64,000 bases of DNA, from contig NZ_LAQO01000007.1 in NCBI RefSeq assembly GCF_000971975.1, positions 124,001 to 188,000 on the forward strand, read 5' to 3'. Both the position numbers and the translations under genes were made by a program. The DNA is from Paenibacillus algorifonticola. Lineage in GTDB: Bacteria; Bacillota; Bacilli; Paenibacillales; Paenibacillaceae. The notes beneath the pieces were generated by a model. It was not told the DNA's origin, did no database searches, and saw only the letters and a list, made by a program, of their open reading frames with translations. This document shows positions 45,453-54,295 of the stretch, piece after piece (positions within the stretch are counted from its first letter, which is position 1; each line of letters begins with the position of its first letter).

Positions 45453-46193
45453 CTAGGCTCCCGATTTCTTGCGACGTTTCCAGTCCTGGTAACGCTCCGT
45501 AATTATCGGCTCGATGATGTGATAGTTTTCAATCGAATCTTCTACATGGTAGATCGTAGGCAAGCCGGCCGCCAATACGTTCGTGAAATCAACGGCCGTA
45601 TAGATGTCGTTTTGGATATTGAGATATTCGCGGGCAAACGCATCTGCCTCATCCGACAATTCGTTCGAGCTCAACACGCCATCCCAGTTTTTACGATAAA
45701 ATTGAGCTCCGGTCATCTCGTCCCTTTTGACAAGCTCAATTTCCGCTGCATCTTCTTTGCGGCTCCATTTGCTGAGCAGATCATTTTTGACCACCCAAGC
45801 TATGAACATGCCTGACGGAACGTAAGCTTGGTGGTGCTCCAGTTGTTGTGGAAAATCGCCATCGTAATGCCATTTCGCTTTATCGTAGACGTATTTTTCT
45901 TTTTCTGCGATCTGAAATAAAATATCTCGCGGTTCTTCCACAAAACCTTTATTTCTCAGTTCATCAGCCAGTTGCTGCAACCGATCGATCGCTTCCTGCT
46001 TGACGGGATAGGGCTCGTATGTCGGGTTCATCGTCTTCTTGTCAGGATACAGCCGGCCCTTGATGATATTAAGGATATAAACCTCTGTTCCTTCCGTAAT
46101 CGTTAAATGCCGATAATCTTTAAACGTCTTTCCCCGTTTGGTCAATACCAACTCGATCTTGCTCACCTTATCTATCACCTCACTATATTTCAC
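45453..46193 (-). CDS. Conserved hypothetical protein with DUF7832-like domain
   Basis: 246 residues from a GTG at 46193 with AGGAAG upstream. The central part (AKWHYDGDFPQQLEHHQAY, PSGMFIAWVVKNDLLS, about residues 110-150) resembles the uncharacterised DUF7832 domain found in predicted immunity-like or housekeeping proteins. The N-terminal 100 residues are not recognised. No signal peptide. Its start overlaps the end of the DUF3841 remnant by 11 bp, so the two were once one operon. Family assignment is from memory and moderate. Confidence 0.65.
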   Translation of the reverse strand: MKYSEVIDKVSKIELVLTKRGKTFKDYRHLTITEGTEVYILNIIKGRLYPDKKTMNPTYEPYPVKQEAIDRLQQLADELRNKGFVEEPRDILFQIAEKEKYVYDKAKWHYDGDFPQQLEHHQAYVPSGMFIAWVVKNDLLSKWSRKEDAAEIELVKRDEMTGAQFYRKNWDGVLSSNELSDEADAFAREYLNIQNDIYTAVDFTNVLAAGLPTIYHVEDSIENYHIIEPIITERYQDWKRRKKSGA

Positions 46194-46641
46194 GTTGCTT
46201 CCTTGTCACAAAATGCTCAACCTTATTGACTCTACTTATATTGATCCTACCAGCAACTCCCTGAAAACATCTGCTGTCAGTTCCATGCCACTCAGGATCA
46301 CGCAGTCTATTGAAATCGAATATTCGATTCCAACTCTCTTCCTTGCTCATAGACAGCTTTCCTAAATAATAGTCATCCCACTCTTTTTCGTTATCAGCAT
46401 AGAAACTATCATTTAGAACAAAATGCCAATCATCAAAATCAGAAATTAATACCTCTTTATCATCCAATTCTAAACGAATTCTTACACAAGAGGTGCAGCT
46501 TCCAAAATGACCTGACGAACGCATATCCGGCTTCTTTACCCATAGCCAAATACTGTTTTTCAGAACCTTCTAAATACCCTTGATTCTCAAATATGTTCCA
46601 AATTTCTTCTCTTTGGAGCGTCCAATATATGCCGATTTCAT
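46183..46641 (-). pseudogene. Degenerate DUF3841 gene
   Basis: Pieces of one DUF3841 protein lie in different frames. Near the old start (ATG 46641 behind AGGAGAGAT) the sequence encodes MKIGIYWTLQREEIWNIF only if one A is restored in ATGAAATCGG. That frame runs to GYLEGSEK. About 60 codons of the family are then missing. The C-terminal part continues in a third frame as NSIWLWVKKPDMRSSGHFG, RIRLELDDKEVLISDFDDWH and SWNRIFDF to the stop at 46183. So the gene has at least one single-base loss and one internal deletion, and no intact product is possible. DUF3841 function is unknown. Confidence 0.75.
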
Positions 46642-46863
46642 ATCTCTCCTGTTTTTAAAAATATGTTGATGACAAATTCCTCGAAGGTATTCTCCTCTTT
46701 CTGGATGCGTGTCCTCGTCATAAAGATGACCTAAAATTTCGTCTACATCAACCAAACCGCTATAAAAATTAAAATAGTTACGATTAACCGTTCCATAGCC
46801 GACTTCCCTTAAGAACGTATGTGAGGCATTATTTTTAATTAAGTCAAGCTTTAAAATAAGCAT
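46570..46863 (-). CDS. Hypothetical protein, probably a disrupted gene
   Basis: From ATG 46863, preceded by AGAGGGAATGATA, an open frame of 97 codons begins MLILKLDLIKNNASHTFLREVG and includes VDVDEILGHLYDEDTHPERGEYLRGI. The last 23 codons run through the start of the degenerate DUF3841 gene in another frame, so the natural C-terminus is probably lost. An earlier ATG at 46995 is also open but would place a strong terminator hairpin inside the gene and has no ribosome-binding site. No family recognised. Confidence 0.4.
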   Translation of the reverse strand: MLILKLDLIKNNASHTFLREVGYGTVNRNYFNFYSGLVDVDEILGHLYDEDTHPERGEYLRGICHQHIFKNRRDMKSAYIGRSKEKKFGTYLRIKGI

Positions 46864-46901
46864 TATCATTCCCTCTAAATTAGCAAATGAGTACTCGGAA
46901 A

Positions 46902-46951
46902 ACAAGCGATCTTCGAGATAAGATTTAACTATCTTCTCGAAGATCGCTTGT
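46902..46951 (-). terminator. Terminator of the giant SLH gene
   Basis: A perfect 17-bp inverted repeat with a 16-nt loop, beginning ACAAGCGATCTTCGAGA, with TTTTCC following on the minus strand. About 48 nt after the stop at 46999. Confidence 0.8.
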
Positions 46952-46998
46952 TGCTTACAAATTGTAGAACCATTTGAAAACAAACAATGATTCATTCT

Positions 46999-49900
46999 TT
47001 ACATGCTCTGTTGTTCCAGTATTCTCAATAGAATGGTTGCAGCCTCAGCTCGTGTTGTCTTATCATTAGGTCCAAATTCATTCGTGCTTCTGCCGTTTAC
47101 AAGACCTAAATTCTTCATCGCTTTTACTGCCCCCTTCGCCCATGCCGGAATATGATGGTCATCCTCGAAGTCAGTTGCTGTATTAGCATCCACACTCAAG
47201 TTGAGTGCTCTAGCAATCATTACCACCATCTCTGATCTAGTTATCCCTTTATCCGGGCGAAAACTGCCATCCTCGAAGCCACCAATAATACCAGCCTGCA
47301 CCGCCTGCGCCACTGATTCCTTCGCCCAAGCTTCAATTTTTGCTGCATCGGTAAAAGAAATCTCGGCCTTTTCCACTTGCGGCTTCAGCTTCAACGTATT
47401 CATTAACATCACAACAAACTCTGCTCTAGTCACTGCAGCATTCGGCCTAAACGTGCCGTTTGGATAACCGCTAACGATGCCTTTGCTTACTGCTAGTTGG
47501 ATATTGGAGGCTGCCCAGTGCCCAATAATATCGCTAAATTCAGGCGCTGAATTTGCCGGCCTACAAGGTACTCGCTGGCCATTCACTGTCCCAACACAAA
47601 GTACTGTAAATTTCGCAAAGTAATTTACTTCTATCGAAATCCAATTGCCATCGACTTTACCACCAGCAACTTCTGTCCACGTCTTCTTCGTTTCGTCATA
47701 ATAGAATACCGCTGGTTGCTGCCCCTTTGTCAATTTCGAGCGCTCAAACGCAAAGGATATCGTCACCAACTTTTTAAAGTTATCTGGGATATTTTTTAAA
47801 ATATTAAAAACTCCGCTAACTGGATGTTTTTCTTTTGATAGAAGCTTTCCAGCTTCAATGTCTCTTTCAATGGTTACTTTTAATTCCTTGTCTGTAGCTC
47901 CTGACGGAATATAAATTCTCACAACATCTTCAGAGCTTACCTCGCCTCTTGCTCCAGCAGGGAGTGTTAACCTTCCATCCGTTGATACTGGTTCAATATA
48001 GCTTGATCCGCCAGAGCCTCCACTTACGTGCCACTGCGCATACAGCGTTACATTAGTGGTACCCATCGTGAGCGTTGCTCCTGCCGCATAGCTCGTTCCG
48101 CTTCCATTCGCTTCACTGTTCCAGCCTGCAAACGTGTAGCTGGTTCGCACTAAATTTCCTGTGTTCCCCAGCACCGTTGCCCCTGTGCCGTTCTCATATG
48201 CTGAGCTGTCAACAGGCACCGCTCCTCCCGTGCTGCTGTTTCCGTTATACGTAATCGTGTAGGTCGGATTCAACGTCCACTGCGCATACAACGTTACATT
48301 CGCGGCACCCATCGTGAGCGTTGCACCTGTCGCATAGCTCGTTCCGCTTCCGTTCCCTGCTGTGTTCCAGCCTGCGAACGTGTAGCCGGTTCGCACCAAG
48401 GTGCCCTTACCTAACACGGTTACTGCTGTGCCGTTCTCGTACGCTGAGCTATCAACAGGCACCGTCCCTCCCGTGCTGCTGTTTTCGTTATACGTAACGG
48501 TGTAGGTCGAGGTTAACGTCCACTGCGCATACAGCGTTACGTTCGCGGCGCCCATCGTGAGTGTTGCACCTGCCGCGTAGCTCGTTCCACTTCCATTCGC
48601 TGCTGTGTTCCAGCCTGCGAACGTGTAGCCCGCTCTCACTAAATTTCCTGTGTTCCCCAGCGCCGTTGCCGCTGTGCCGTTCTCATATGCTGAACCGTCA
48701 ACAGGCACCGTCCCTCCCGTGCTGCTGTTTTCGTTATACGTAACGGTGTAGGTCGGGGTTAACGTCCACTGCGCATACAGCGTTACGTTCGCGGCGCCCA
48801 TCGTGAGTGTTGCACCTGCCGCGTAGCTCGTTCCGCTTCCATTCGCTGACGTGTTCCACCCTGCGAATGTGTAGCTGGTTCGCACTAAACTTCCCGTGTT
48901 CCCCAGCACTGTTGCCCCTGTTCCGTTCTCGTACGCTGAGTTATCAACAGGCACCATGCCTCCCGAACTGCTGTTACCGTTATACGTAACCGTGTAGGTT
49001 GGTGCCAACGTCCACTGCGAATATAACATTACATTCGCGGCACCCATCGTGAGCGTCGCACCTGCCGCATAATTCGTTCCGCTTCCATTCGCTGCCGTGT
49101 TCCACCCTGCGAACGTATAACCCGTTCTCACCAAAGTGCCCTTACCCAATACCGTTACCGCTGCGCTGTTCTCGTATACTGAGCTGTCGACAGGCACCGT
49201 CCCTCCCGTACTGCTGTTACCGTTATACGTAACCGTGTAGGTTGGGGTCAACGTCCACTGCGCATACAACGTTACGTTCGCAGCACCCATCGTGAGCGCC
49301 GCGCCTGCTGCATAATTCGTTCCGCTTCCATTCGCTACCGTGTTCCAGCCTGTGAATGTGTAGCTGGTTCGCACCAAGGTGCCTTTACCCAGCACCGTTA
49401 CGGCTGTACCGTTCTCGTATGCTGAGCTGTCGACAGGCACCGTCCCTCCCGTGCTGCTGTTTCCGTTATACGTAACCGTGTAGGTTGGCGTTAACGTCCA
49501 CTGTGCATACAACGTTACGTTCGCCGCCCCCATCGTAAGTGTTGCACCTGTCGCATAATTCGTTCCACTTCCATTCGCTGCCGTGTTCCAGCCTACAAAC
49601 GTGTAGCCCGCTTTTACCAAACTTCCTATGTTCGCTCGTACCGTGGCCGTTTGTCCACTCTCATATGCTCCACCGTCCGTAGGTGCCGTGCCTCCCGTAC
49701 TGCTGTTTCCGTTATACGTAACCGTGTAGGTTGGGGTCAGCGTCCACTGCGCATACAACGTTACATTTGCGGCACCCATCGTGAGCGTCGCACCTGCCGC
49801 ATAATTCGTTCCGCTTCCATTCGCTGCGGTATTCCAACCTGCAAACGTATAGCCCGTTCTTACCAAGGTGCCCTTACCCAATACCGTTACCGCTGTGCCG

Positions 49901-52900
49901 TTCTCATATGCCGAGCTGTCGACAAGCACCACGCCTCCCGTGCTGCCGTTTCCGTTATATGTAACCGTGTAGGTTGGGGTCAGCGTCCACTGCGCATACA
50001 ATGTTACATTAGCAGCACCCATTGTGAGCGTTACACCTGCCGGATAGCTCGTTCCGCTTCCATTCGCTGCCGTGTTCCAGCCTGCAAACGTGTAGCTGGT
50101 TCGCACCAAAGTCCCCTTACCTAACACCGTTACCGCTGTGCCGTTCTCGTATGCTGAACTGTCAACAGGTACCACGCCTCCCGTGCTGCCGTTTCCGTTA
50201 TATGTCACCGTGTAGGTCGGATTCAGAATCCACTGCGCATACAGCGTTTCATTTGCGGCACCCATCGTGAGCGTCGCACCTGCCGCATAGCTCGTTCCAC
50301 TTCCATTCGCTGCTGTGTTCCATCCTGCGAACGTGTAGCTGGTCCTGACCAAGGTGCCCTTACCTAGCACCGTTACCACTGTGCCGTTCTCGTACGCTGA
50401 GCTGTCAACAGGCACTGTACCTCCCGTGCTGCTATTTCCGCTATACGTAACCGTGTAGGTCGGGGTCAACGTCCACTGGGCATACAGCGTTACATTCGCG
50501 GTACCCATCGTGAGCGTCGCACCTGCCGCATAGCTCGTTCCGCTTCCATTCGCTGCTGTGTTCCAGCCTGCGAACGTGTAGCCCGCTCTCACCAAGGTGC
50601 CCTTACCTAACACCGTTGCCGATGCGCCGTTCTCGTACGCTGAGCTATCAACAGGCACCGTGCCTCCCGTGCTACTGTTTCCGTTATACGTAACCGTGTA
50701 GGTTGGGGTCAACGTCCACTGGGCATACAGCGTTACATTTGCGGCACCCATTGTGTACGTTGCACCTGCCGCATAGCTTGTTCCGCTTCCATTCGCTGCC
50801 GTGTTCCATCCTGCAAATGTGTAGCCCGCTCTCACCAAGGTGCCCTTACCTAACACCGTTGCCGATGCGCCGTTCTCGTACGCTGAGCTATCAACAGGCA
50901 CCGTGCCTCCCGTGCTACTGTTTCCGTTATACGTAACCGTGTAGGTTGGGGTCAACGTCCACTGGGCATACAGCGTTACATTCGCGGCACCCATCGTGAG
51001 CGTTGCGCCTGCCGCATAATTCGTTCCGCTCCCATTCGCTGCCGTATTCCAGCCTGCAAACGTGTAGCTCGTTCGCACCAAGGTGCCCTTACCTAGCACC
51101 GTTACCGCTGTGCCGTTCTCGTACGTTGAGCTATCAACAGGCACCGTTCCTCCGGTGCTGCTGTTGCCGTTATACGTAACTGTGTAAGTTGGGGTCAACG
51201 TCCACTGGGCATACAGCGTTACATTTGCGGCGCCCATCGTGAGCGTTGCACCTGCTGCATAATTCGTTCCGCTCCCATTCGCTGCCGTGTTCCAGCCTGC
51301 AAACGTGTAGCTGGTCCTGACCAAGGTGCCCTTACCTAGCACCGTTACCGCTGTGCCGTTCTCGTACGCTGAGCTGTCAACAGGCACCGTTCCTCCCGTG
51401 GTGCCGTTTCCGTTATATGTTACCGTGTAGGTCGGGGTCAACGTCCAACGCGCATACAGCGTTACGTTCGCGGCACCCATCGTAAGTGTTGCACCTGCCG
51501 CATAGCTCGTTCCGCTTCCATTCGCTGCCGTATTCCAGCCTGCAAATGTGTAGCCCGTTCTCACCAAACTTCCTGTGTTCGCTCGTACCGTGGTCGTTGC
51601 TCCGCTCTCATACGCTCCACCGTCCGTAGGCACCGCTCCGCCCGTGCTGCCGTTTCCGTTATATGTCACCGTGTAGGTCGGATTCAACGTCCAACGCGCA
51701 TACAGCGTTACGTTCGCGGCACCCATCGTGAGTGTTGCACCTGCCGCATAATTCGTTCCGCTTCCATTCGCTGCCGTATTCCAGCCAGCAAACGTATAAC
51801 CCGTTCTTACCAAACTTCCTGTGTTTGCTCGTACCGTGGTCGTTGCTCCGCTCTCATACGCTCCACCGTCCGTAGGCACCGCTCCTCCGGTGCTACCATT
51901 TCCGTTATATGTAACCGTGTATGTCGGCGTCAACGTCCACTGCGCATATAGCGTTACATTTGCGCCGCCCATCGTGAGCGTTGCACCTGCCGCATAGCTC
52001 GTTCCGCTTCCATTCGCTGCCGTGTTCCAGCCTGTGAACGTGTAGCCCGTTCGCACCAGACTTCCCTTAGCCGACACCGTTACCGCTGTGCCGTTCTCGT
52101 AAGCTGAGCTGTCTACAGACACCGTCCCTCCCGTGCTGCCATTTCCGTTATAGGCAACCGTGTAAGTAGGGCTCGCCGTCCATTGCGCATATAGCGTTAC
52201 ATTCGCCATGTCCATGGTGAGCGTTGCGCCTGCCGTATAGCTCGTTCCGCTTCCATTCGCTGCCGTGTTCCAGCCTGCGAACGTATAGCCTGCTCTCACC
52301 AGGCTTCCCTTTCCCAACACCGTTGCCGATGCGCCTATCCCATATGTACTGCTATCCGAAGGCACGGTTCCTCCCGTATGAGCATTACCGTCATAAGTGA
52401 CCGTTGAATTTTCGAATACCAAATTCGCATTGTCCCCCACAATGATGAAAGTATTGTTACCATACTCAATATCAGTAAGATAATCTGTAGAACCTGAAGG
52501 AATTACATTCCAATTCACACCATTACTAGAGTTCAAAACCGTTCCACCAGACCCTACAGCCACAAATCGGCCATTTCCATAAGTAATACCTGATAACCCT
52601 TGAGTTGTGCCCGATGCTTGCGCCGTCCAGGTCACCCCGTCAGAAGAGGTCAAAATCGTTCCAGCGCCTCCTACCGCCACATACTGTCCATTGCTATAAG
52701 TAACATCCTGCAGAGAATAGCCTACGTTCGACACTTGCTCCGTCCAAGCTACCCCGTCAATGGAAGTCCATATTTTACCATATTGGCCGACCGCTACAAA
52801 CTTGTTGCCATAGGTAACGCTATAAATATACGCTCCACCCGTATTAGTAAGCATCTGACTAGTCCAATTCACCCCATCAGACGAAGTCGTTACCGTTGAA

Positions 52901-53313
52901 AATTGCCCTGTTGCTACATACTTGCCGCCTCCATAAACAACACTTCCTAAAATATTCGAGGTATTTGAGTTCGAAGTCCCAAGTACATTTCCAGGACCCC
53001 AGGTTAATATTGTTCCATTTCCACCTACTATCACATACTTGCTACCGTCATAGACAATATCATTGAGACTAACTGTAGTGCCAGTAAAAATACTTCCTGT
53101 AAATTGACCGTCACTACCGTCTAGGGAATATAGAAGGGTTCCATTAGTTCCTACAGCCATAAACCTGTCAGGCCCACGTACAACGCCATACAGTAATGAA
53201 CTCGCCTGGTAATCAGGTTTACTCCATGCAGCAAAAGTAGATACAGGGTGAATCACTTCCAATAGAATAAGTATTGCAATTAACAGAGAAATAAAATTGC
53301 GCTTTTTTTTCAT
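46999..53313 (-). CDS. Giant SLH surface protein with 18 InlB-B-type repeats
   Basis: 2104 residues from ATG 53313 behind AGGAGGTAGAAAA; an upstream in-frame start 32 codons earlier lacks such a site. Signal peptide FISLLIAILILLEVIHPVSTFA. Residues about 35-310 carry seven or so YCF48/BNR-like blades (YGNGRFVAVGSGGTVLNSSNG). Residues about 312-1765 hold 18 Listeria-Bacteroides/InlB-B repeats of 77-80 residues (TYTVTYNGNxSTGG, YTFAGWNTAANGSGTSYAAG, NVTLYAQWTL). A ZU5-like beta domain and three intact SLH repeats (ending TRAEAATILLRILEQQSM) complete it. InlB-B repeats form ubiquitin-like modules in adhesins. Third and only undamaged member of its paralogue set here. Confidence 0.92.
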   Translation of the reverse strand: MKKKRNFISLLIAILILLEVIHPVSTFAAWSKPDYQASSLLYGVVRGPDRFMAVGTNGTLLYSLDGSDGQFTGSIFTGTTVSLNDIVYDGSKYVIVGGNGTILTWGPGNVLGTSNSNTSNILGSVVYGGGKYVATGQFSTVTTSSDGVNWTSQMLTNTGGAYIYSVTYGNKFVAVGQYGKIWTSIDGVAWTEQVSNVGYSLQDVTYSNGQYVAVGGAGTILTSSDGVTWTAQASGTTQGLSGITYGNGRFVAVGSGGTVLNSSNGVNWNVIPSGSTDYLTDIEYGNNTFIIVGDNANLVFENSTVTYDGNAHTGGTVPSDSSTYGIGASATVLGKGSLVRAGYTFAGWNTAANGSGTSYTAGATLTMDMANVTLYAQWTASPTYTVAYNGNGSTGGTVSVDSSAYENGTAVTVSAKGSLVRTGYTFTGWNTAANGSGTSYAAGATLTMGGANVTLYAQWTLTPTYTVTYNGNGSTGGAVPTDGGAYESGATTTVRANTGSLVRTGYTFAGWNTAANGSGTNYAAGATLTMGAANVTLYARWTLNPTYTVTYNGNGSTGGAVPTDGGAYESGATTTVRANTGSLVRTGYTFAGWNTAANGSGTSYAAGATLTMGAANVTLYARWTLTPTYTVTYNGNGTTGGTVPVDSSAYENGTAVTVLGKGTLVRTSYTFAGWNTAANGSGTNYAAGATLTMGAANVTLYAQWTLTPTYTVTYNGNSSTGGTVPVDSSTYENGTAVTVLGKGTLVRTSYTFAGWNTAANGSGTNYAAGATLTMGAANVTLYAQWTLTPTYTVTYNGNSSTGGTVPVDSSAYENGASATVLGKGTLVRAGYTFAGWNTAANGSGTSYAAGATYTMGAANVTLYAQWTLTPTYTVTYNGNSSTGGTVPVDSSAYENGASATVLGKGTLVRAGYTFAGWNTAANGSGTSYAAGATLTMGTANVTLYAQWTLTPTYTVTYSGNSSTGGTVPVDSSAYENGTVVTVLGKGTLVRTSYTFAGWNTAANGSGTSYAAGATLTMGAANETLYAQWILNPTYTVTYNGNGSTGGVVPVDSSAYENGTAVTVLGKGTLVRTSYTFAGWNTAANGSGTSYPAGVTLTMGAANVTLYAQWTLTPTYTVTYNGNGSTGGVVLVDSSAYENGTAVTVLGKGTLVRTGYTFAGWNTAANGSGTNYAAGATLTMGAANVTLYAQWTLTPTYTVTYNGNSSTGGTAPTDGGAYESGQTATVRANIGSLVKAGYTFVGWNTAANGSGTNYATGATLTMGAANVTLYAQWTLTPTYTVTYNGNSSTGGTVPVDSSAYENGTAVTVLGKGTLVRTSYTFTGWNTVANGSGTNYAAGAALTMGAANVTLYAQWTLTPTYTVTYNGNSSTGGTVPVDSSVYENSAAVTVLGKGTLVRTGYTFAGWNTAANGSGTNYAAGATLTMGAANVMLYSQWTLAPTYTVTYNGNSSSGGMVPVDNSAYENGTGATVLGNTGSLVRTSYTFAGWNTSANGSGTSYAAGATLTMGAANVTLYAQWTLTPTYTVTYNENSSTGGTVPVDGSAYENGTAATALGNTGNLVRAGYTFAGWNTAANGSGTSYAAGATLTMGAANVTLYAQWTLTSTYTVTYNENSSTGGTVPVDSSAYENGTAVTVLGKGTLVRTGYTFAGWNTAGNGSGTSYATGATLTMGAANVTLYAQWTLNPTYTITYNGNSSTGGAVPVDSSAYENGTGATVLGNTGNLVRTSYTFAGWNSEANGSGTSYAAGATLTMGTTNVTLYAQWHVSGGSGGSSYIEPVSTDGRLTLPAGARGEVSSEDVVRIYIPSGATDKELKVTIERDIEAGKLLSKEKHPVSGVFNILKNIPDNFKKLVTISFAFERSKLTKGQQPAVFYYDETKKTWTEVAGGKVDGNWISIEVNYFAKFTVLCVGTVNGQRVPCRPANSAPEFSDIIGHWAASNIQLAVSKGIVSGYPNGTFRPNAAVTRAEFVVMLMNTLKLKPQVEKAEISFTDAAKIEAWAKESVAQAVQAGIIGGFEDGSFRPDKGITRSEMVVMIARALNLSVDANTATDFEDDHHIPAWAKGAVKAMKNLGLVNGRSTNEFGPNDKTTRAEAATILLRILEQQSM
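48028..52400 (-). repeat. 18-copy tandem array of ~240-bp coding repeats
   Basis: Eighteen units in tandem, about 4.4 kb in total, many more than 90% alike by eye (CGTGTAGGTTGGGGTCAACG, GTTCCGCTTCCATTCGCTGC recur in most). Two sub-types alternate: TDGGAYESG...RANTGSL and VDSSAYENG...LGKGTL. Sub-types are clustered, as expected from unequal crossing-over or gene conversion. Confidence 0.92.
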
Positions 53314-53775
53314 TTTTCTACCTCCTGATATAAAAAAATTTCTTAAAATCCACATAAAATAACAGACTTTTAAATTTGGATTAAGAACTTTTGCGATCCG
53401 AAAAGGCATTTAGCCGTATTTTATCAAACATCCTGTTGGCTAATATTAATGTATTCTTAATGGTTTATATTCCAACTTTGAGTTACACTTCTGTCCACCA
53501 AATCGATCAGGAATATGTTTGACGCTGGCCTCTATCCGTATCTGGATCGCTTAACTTAAATTGAAGCGCAAATTAGTCTCAAGTCTGCACATGACTTTAG
53601 GTGCCTAGGGGGAGAAGAGCTGCGGAGCTTTATGTTACCAAAAACGTAGAGGTTGATTAGATCGCACTGTGGAAATCAGCGTTCACCCTTGGGATTTACC
53701 CTCCCATTTTTCATTAGGTCGATGTACTTACCTTCCTTAAAACAAATCCCTATTTATTATAATGTTTGGAAAATA
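53314..53775. other. Long leader region upstream of the giant SLH gene
   Basis: About 460 bp without a gene. It contains TATAAT on the minus strand at 53757-53762 as the only good -10 match. The following 450 nt would be an unusually long untranslated leader. No riboswitch class was recognised. Confidence 0.4.
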
Positions 53776-53826
53776 AAAAATGACCTACCCAGACAGGGTA
53801 GGTCGACAACTAAATAGGGTAGGTGA
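53776..53826 (-). repeat. Terminator block shared with 42799-42850
   Basis: GACCTACCC-AGACA-GGGTAGGTC (53782-53804) with an AT-rich flank and a trailing CGACAAC...GGGTAGG. Nearly the same block follows the LuxR remnant at 42.8 kb. Here it follows the DUF3224 gene directly and can act as its terminator (T tract weaker: ATTTTTTATTTT). Confidence 0.75.
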
Positions 53827-53862
53827 AATTGCAAATATGCCTATACTTATTTTAAAGAAAAA

Positions 53863-54267
53863 CTATTTTGTCAATTCGAAATCTAATACCAATTCACTCG
53901 TGTGACCGAGAAAATGATAGTTATAGCTTCCGATTAATTTTTTCAACTCTCCTGTACCGTTAATGATTTGAGCAGGGCTATCAAGAGTACCGTTATCAAA
54001 CATACCGTTTTCACAAGCTGTAAACGTTCCATATTGTCCATCGTAATGACCTTCAAAGTGTAGGAACCCCGCAATTTTGGATTTTGCCTTTTCAGCATCT
54101 TCAATATTACTATCTAAGTAATACAGCAAATATTCTAAAGTTGCTTTCCCTTCCAAAATACCTTTAATTTCGTATTCAACTTTTGCAGTATTAATGGGGA
54201 AGTTGCTAAGATTATTTTCAACGGGTTGTTCCTCCCATTTTGTTACAGTAAAAATGGCTGTTTCCAT
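53863..54267 (-). CDS. DUF3224 family protein
   Basis: 134 residues from ATG 54267 (AAAAGAGTGAT upstream), METAIFTVTKWEEQPVENN. The DUF3224 pattern is visible: AKVEYEIKGILEGKATLEYLLYY, FLHFEGHYDGQYGTFTACENGMFDNGT and GTGELKKLIGSYNYHF, a small beta-barrel of the allene-oxide-cyclase-like type with unknown function. An alternative ATG at 54309 overlaps the DJ-1 gene stop, so the two genes are close enough to be co-transcribed. Confidence 0.87.
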   Translation of the reverse strand: METAIFTVTKWEEQPVENNLSNFPINTAKVEYEIKGILEGKATLEYLLYYLDSNIEDAEKAKSKIAGFLHFEGHYDGQYGTFTACENGMFDNGTLDSPAQIINGTGELKKLIGSYNYHFLGHTSELVLDFELTK

Positions 54268-54295
54268 ATAATCACTCTTTTCTAAAAAAATATCT

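Noticed and set aside
46570-46995. Extended start at 46995 for the hypothetical gene
   Set aside because: Would place the perfect 17-bp terminator of the giant SLH gene inside the coding region and lacks a ribosome-binding site.
48028-52400. CRISPR array
   Set aside because: Unit is about 240 bp, continuous and coding without spacers; it is a protein repeat array.
47000-53300. Long plus-strand ORFs within the SLH genes (for example 49651-50124)
   Set aside because: Antisense shadows caused by repetitive, stop-poor codons; composition is not protein-like.
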